Origin: Breoghania sp.
GTDB taxonomy: Bacteria; Pseudomonadota; Alphaproteobacteria; Rhizobiales; Stappiaceae
DNA length: 64,000 nucleotides
Direction of reading: 5' to 3'
NCBI RefSeq assembly: GCF_030066895.1
Contig: NZ_JASJAV010000015.1
Span: 56,969-120,968, forward strand
How positions within the stretch are numbered: position 1 is the first letter of the stretch; each line of letters opens with the position of its first letter. Shown here piece after piece: positions 61,484 through 64,000 of this stretch. The position numbers and the translations under genes were made by a program. Below the pieces are notes generated by a model that saw only the letters and a program-made list of their open reading frames with translations, was not told the origin of the DNA and did no database searches.

Positions 61484-62521
61484 CTAGTCCTCGTCCGTGA
61501 AGAGCCCCATCTGCGCGATCGGGGCGCCTTGCGGCACGGCAAGGCCCAGATGGGCGAAGCTCTTGGGCATCAACAGCCGTCCGCGCGGGGTGCGCTGGAT
61601 GAAACCCTGCTGGATCAGATAGGGCTCGACGATGTCCTCGATGGCATCGCGCGGCTCCGACAATCCGGCCGCAATCGTCTCAATCCCGACCGACCCGCCG
61701 CCGAAATGTTCGGCGATCATGGAGAGATAGCGCCGATCGAGCGCATCGAGCCCGGCCTTGTCGACTTCAAGCTGCGACAGCGCCTTGTCGGCAATCGCCG
61801 CATCCACCGCCTCGATGCCCGCCACGACCGCGAAATCGCGCACACGACGCAGCAGACGACCGGCGATACGCGGCGTGCCACGCGAGCGTCGCGCGATCTC
61901 GTTGGCGCCGTCATCCGTCATGCCGATGCTGAAGCCCCGCGCCCCGCGCCTGACAATGTGTTCCAGCTCTTCGACCGTATAGAAATTGAGCCGGATCGGG
62001 ATGCCGAAACGATCGCGCAAAGGGGTGGTCAGAAGCCCGAGCCGCGTGGTGGCGGCAACGAGCGTGAATTTCGACAGATCGATCTTCACCGAGCGCGCCG
62101 CAGGCCCCTCGCCGATAATCAGATCGAGCTGAAAATCCTCCATCGCCGGGTAGAGAATTTCCTCCACCGCGGGCGAAAGCCGATGGATTTCATCGATGAA
62201 GAGGACGTCGCGCTCTTCCAGATTGGTGAGGAGAGCCGCGAGATCGCCCGCCTTGGCGATGACCGGGCCGGAGGTCGCGCGGAAATTGACACCCAACTCC
62301 CGCGCCATGATCTGCGCCAGCGTGGTCTTGCCCAGACCCGGAGGCCCGACGAAGAGCACATGGTCGAGCGCCTCGTTGCGCGCCTTCGCCGCCTCGATGA
62401 AGACCGACAGGTTCGAGCGCGCCTGCTGCTGGCCGACGAATTCGTCGAGCGCCAGCGGCCTGATGGAGGTATCCACCTCGTCGCCGTGCTCTGCGGGGGA
62501 GACGATCCGTTCAGTGCTCAT
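61484..62521 (-). CDS. ruvB: Holliday junction helicase RuvB
   Basis: A 345-residue AAA+ motor. Walker [21 protein letters not shown], Walker [21 protein letters not shown], sensor and arginine-finger regions ([20 protein letters not shown]) and the C-terminal winged helix ([20 protein letters not shown]) are intact. It drives branch migration with RuvA. It ends in TAG. It lies 130 bp after ruvA, with a family B repeat arm between them. Confidence 0.97.
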   Translation of the reverse strand: MSTERIVSPAEHGDEVDTSIRPLALDEFVGQQQARSNLSVFIEAAKARNEALDHVLFVGPPGLGKTTLAQIMARELGVNFRATSGPVIAKAGDLAALLTNLEERDVLFIDEIHRLSPAVEEILYPAMEDFQLDLIIGEGPAARSVKIDLSKFTLVAATTRLGLLTTPLRDRFGIPIRLNFYTVEELEHIVRRGARGFSIGMTDDGANEIARRSRGTPRIAGRLLRRVRDFAVVAGIEAVDAAIADKALSQLEVDKAGLDALDRRYLSMIAEHFGGGSVGIETIAAGLSEPRDAIEDIVEPYLIQQGFIQRTPRGRLLMPKSFAHLGLAVPQGAPIAQMGLFTDED

Positions 62522-62587
62522 GGGCGGACCTCGACGGGGCGGAAAGAGAAGAACAGAATTCTGCGTTTTTCCCGCGCACACGACGCC

Positions 62588-62629
62588 AGCCTGAGGAGGC
62601 GCATCAGCGCCGTCTCGAAGGATGGGCGG
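62588..62629. repeat. Intergenic repeat arm, family B
   Basis: AGCCTGAGGAGGCGCATCAG and CGCCGTCTCGAAGGATGGGC make up one 42-bp arm matching the right side of the element at 48843-48976. It lies in the ruvA-ruvB gap and may affect operon continuity. Confidence 0.75.
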
Positions 62630-62651
62630 CACGCGAAATCAACCACTCCCC

Positions 62652-63269
62652 TCACTGCGAAAGCTCCTTCAGCCCGAGCCGGATGAGCTTGCCCGTATCG
62701 GCCCCCTCGCCCGCCGCGCGGCTGGCGGCGGCAACGGCGGCAGCGGCCTGCGGCTGACCGTAACCGAGATTGACCAGAGCGGAAACGGCATCGGCCACGG
62801 GCTTGGGCGCAACCTTGTCCTCGATCGCAGCTTTGGCCTGGATCGTGCCCATATCCGCATTGGAAAAGGCGGGAGCCTTGGATTTCAATTCCGTCACGAT
62901 GCGCTCAGCCACCCGCTTGCCGACGCCGGGCGCTCGCGCGATCGTCGTCTTGTCTCCGAGCGCGATCGCATTGGCGATGTCGGTAGGCTTCATGATGCCG
63001 AGAACGCCGAGCGCCACCTTGGCGCCCACGCCCTGCACGGTCATCAGCATGCGGAACCATTCGCTCTCCAGATCAGAGGAGAAACCGAACAGCCGGATCT
63101 GATCCTCGCGCACATAGGTCTCGATCGAAAGCGTCGCCGCCTCGCCCGCCGAGGGCAACGCCTGCAGCACCCGCACGGGACACTGCACATGGTAGCCGAC
63201 GCCGTGGACGTCGAGGATCACGTAATCTTCGCCGTAACTGTCGATCACGCCCTTGAGCTTGCCGATCAC
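62652..63269 (-). CDS. ruvA: Holliday junction DNA helicase subunit RuvA
   Basis: A 205-residue protein: N-terminal OB fold ([20 protein letters not shown]), two helix-hairpin-helix motifs ([40 protein letters not shown]) and a C-terminal RuvB-binding domain ([20 protein letters not shown]). GTG start at 63269, preceded by GAGGAG. It binds four-way junctions and recruits RuvB. 13 bp after ruvC. Intact. Confidence 0.96.
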   Translation of the reverse strand: MIGKLKGVIDSYGEDYVILDVHGVGYHVQCPVRVLQALPSAGEAATLSIETYVREDQIRLFGFSSDLESEWFRMLMTVQGVGAKVALGVLGIMKPTDIANAIALGDKTTIARAPGVGKRVAERIVTELKSKAPAFSNADMGTIQAKAAIEDKVAPKPVADAVSALVNLGYGQPQAAAAVAAASRAAGEGADTGKLIRLGLKELSQ

Positions 63270-63282
63270 GCACCGTTTCTCC

Positions 63283-63804
63283 TCATTGCCCGATCCGCGC
63301 CGCCACCCGGGCAGCAGCGGCCGCCGCACCGCGATGATACGCATGACACACCGCGATCGCCAGCGCATCCGCCGCGTCGTCGGAATCGAACGTCGCCCGC
63401 GGCATCAGAACCTTCACCATCATGCGGATCTGCTTCTTGTCGCCGTGGCCCGCACCGATCACGGTCTTCTTGATCAGGTTGGGCAGATATTCGCCGACCG
63501 GCAGTCCCCTCAGACCCGGCACCAGCAACGCGATGCCGCGCGCCTGACCAAGCTTCAGCGTCGCGCCCGCGTCCTTGTTGACGAAGGTCTGCTCCACCGC
63601 CGCCTCCTGCGGGTCGTACTCTTCCATCACCCGGATCAGGCCGTCATGCAGTTCCACCAGCCGGTCGCACAGCGCGAAGGACTGGGTGGAATGCACCGTA
63701 CCGGAAGCCACGAACTTCAGGCTCGTGCCGATCACGTCGATCACGCCCCATCCGGTGTTCTTGAGGCCCGGGTCGATACCGAGTATGCGAATCGCTGATG
63801 TCAT
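63283..63804 (-). CDS. ruvC: Holliday junction resolvase RuvC
   Basis: A 173-residue RNase H-fold nuclease with the catalytic acids in [35 protein letters not shown] and [18 protein letters not shown]. It cuts junctions held by RuvAB. First gene of ruvCAB; the usual upstream yebC is not in the window because the sequence degenerates into a G run. Intact. Confidence 0.96.
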   Translation of the reverse strand: MTSAIRILGIDPGLKNTGWGVIDVIGTSLKFVASGTVHSTQSFALCDRLVELHDGLIRVMEEYDPQEAAVEQTFVNKDAGATLKLGQARGIALLVPGLRGLPVGEYLPNLIKKTVIGAGHGDKKQIRMMVKVLMPRATFDSDDAADALAIAVCHAYHRGAAAAAARVAARIGQ

Positions 63805-63907
63805 AGAACAAACAGGTAACGCCGAATGACGAATTGCACCAGACGGCCCGGCAAATGAGTTGCGGAGAAGGGCGGAATTCGGGTTATTGACGGGAAGTCT
63901 GGGAGGG

Positions 63908-64000
<93 letters not shown>

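Overview
The window is a GC-rich stretch of an alphaproteobacterial chromosome, most likely from the order Hyphomicrobiales (Rhizobiales). The evidence is the gene order glmM-ftsH-tilS-cpoB-pal-tolBARQ-ybgC with ruvBAC nearby, a ChpT-type phosphotransferase beside cheA/cheW/cheY, the EipA (DUF1134) protein, the DUF6476-rluD-rpoH block and the serC/serA pair. The last ~90 bases are a near-pure G run that looks like a sequencing artefact at a contig end.

Layout. 0-4.5 kb: chemotaxis genes (cheY, cheW, a broken cheA, chpT-like). 4.6-7.7 kb: a YHS protein, EipA and a broken membrane-anchored coiled-coil protein. 7.7-12.4 kb: broken pobA, a cytochrome b561/PepSY pair, a second PepSY gene and a broken two-component system. 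12.4-15.6 kb: tRNA-Glu(CUC), DUF6476, rluD, rpoH. 15.8-20.4 kb: broken NlpC/P60-like gene, a composite toxin-antitoxin operon (Xre/RES plus YjhX/GNAT), and a badly decayed CHASE2 adenylate cyclase. 20.4-28.5 kb: ThiY/ThiX-like transporter genes behind a degraded TPP riboswitch, a large proline-rich membrane protein, purA and two EamA transporters. 28.6-31.9 kb: serC, a broken HEAGH zincin, serA. 32-41.6 kb: mostly broken accessory genes (AT-rich island, satP, NEW3/ABC system, Omp31-like porin, autotransporter). 42.2-54.2 kb: intact glmM-ftsH-tilS and Tol-Pal genes. 54.4-61.3 kb: a mostly broken accessory block. 61.5-63.8 kb: intact ruvBAC.

The main observation is selective decay. About 21 of about 58 protein-coding loci carry internal stops, frameshifts or internal deletions (roughly 50 lesions counted by eye). 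All twenty or so housekeeping genes, about 19.5 kb of coding sequence, are uninterrupted. Random sequencing error would not spare exactly those genes. Chemotaxis, environmental sensing, surface proteins and catabolic genes are the losers, which fits a lineage in early host- or niche-restricted genome reduction. Many stops look like CAG/CAA to TAG/TAA, TGG to TAG/TGA or CGA to TGA, i.e. G:C to A:T transitions. Several frameshifts are short tandem duplications or changes in G runs.

The most distinctive accessory locus is the operon at 16.5-18.4 kb, where an Xre/MbcA antitoxin with a clear palindromic operator is followed by a RES toxin, a YjhX (TopAI)-like toxin remnant and a YjhQ-like GNAT gene. 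The RES frame is destroyed by a perfect 13-bp duplication. No insertion sequence, prophage or CRISPR array was seen. Two families of intergenic palindromic repeats are scattered through the window.
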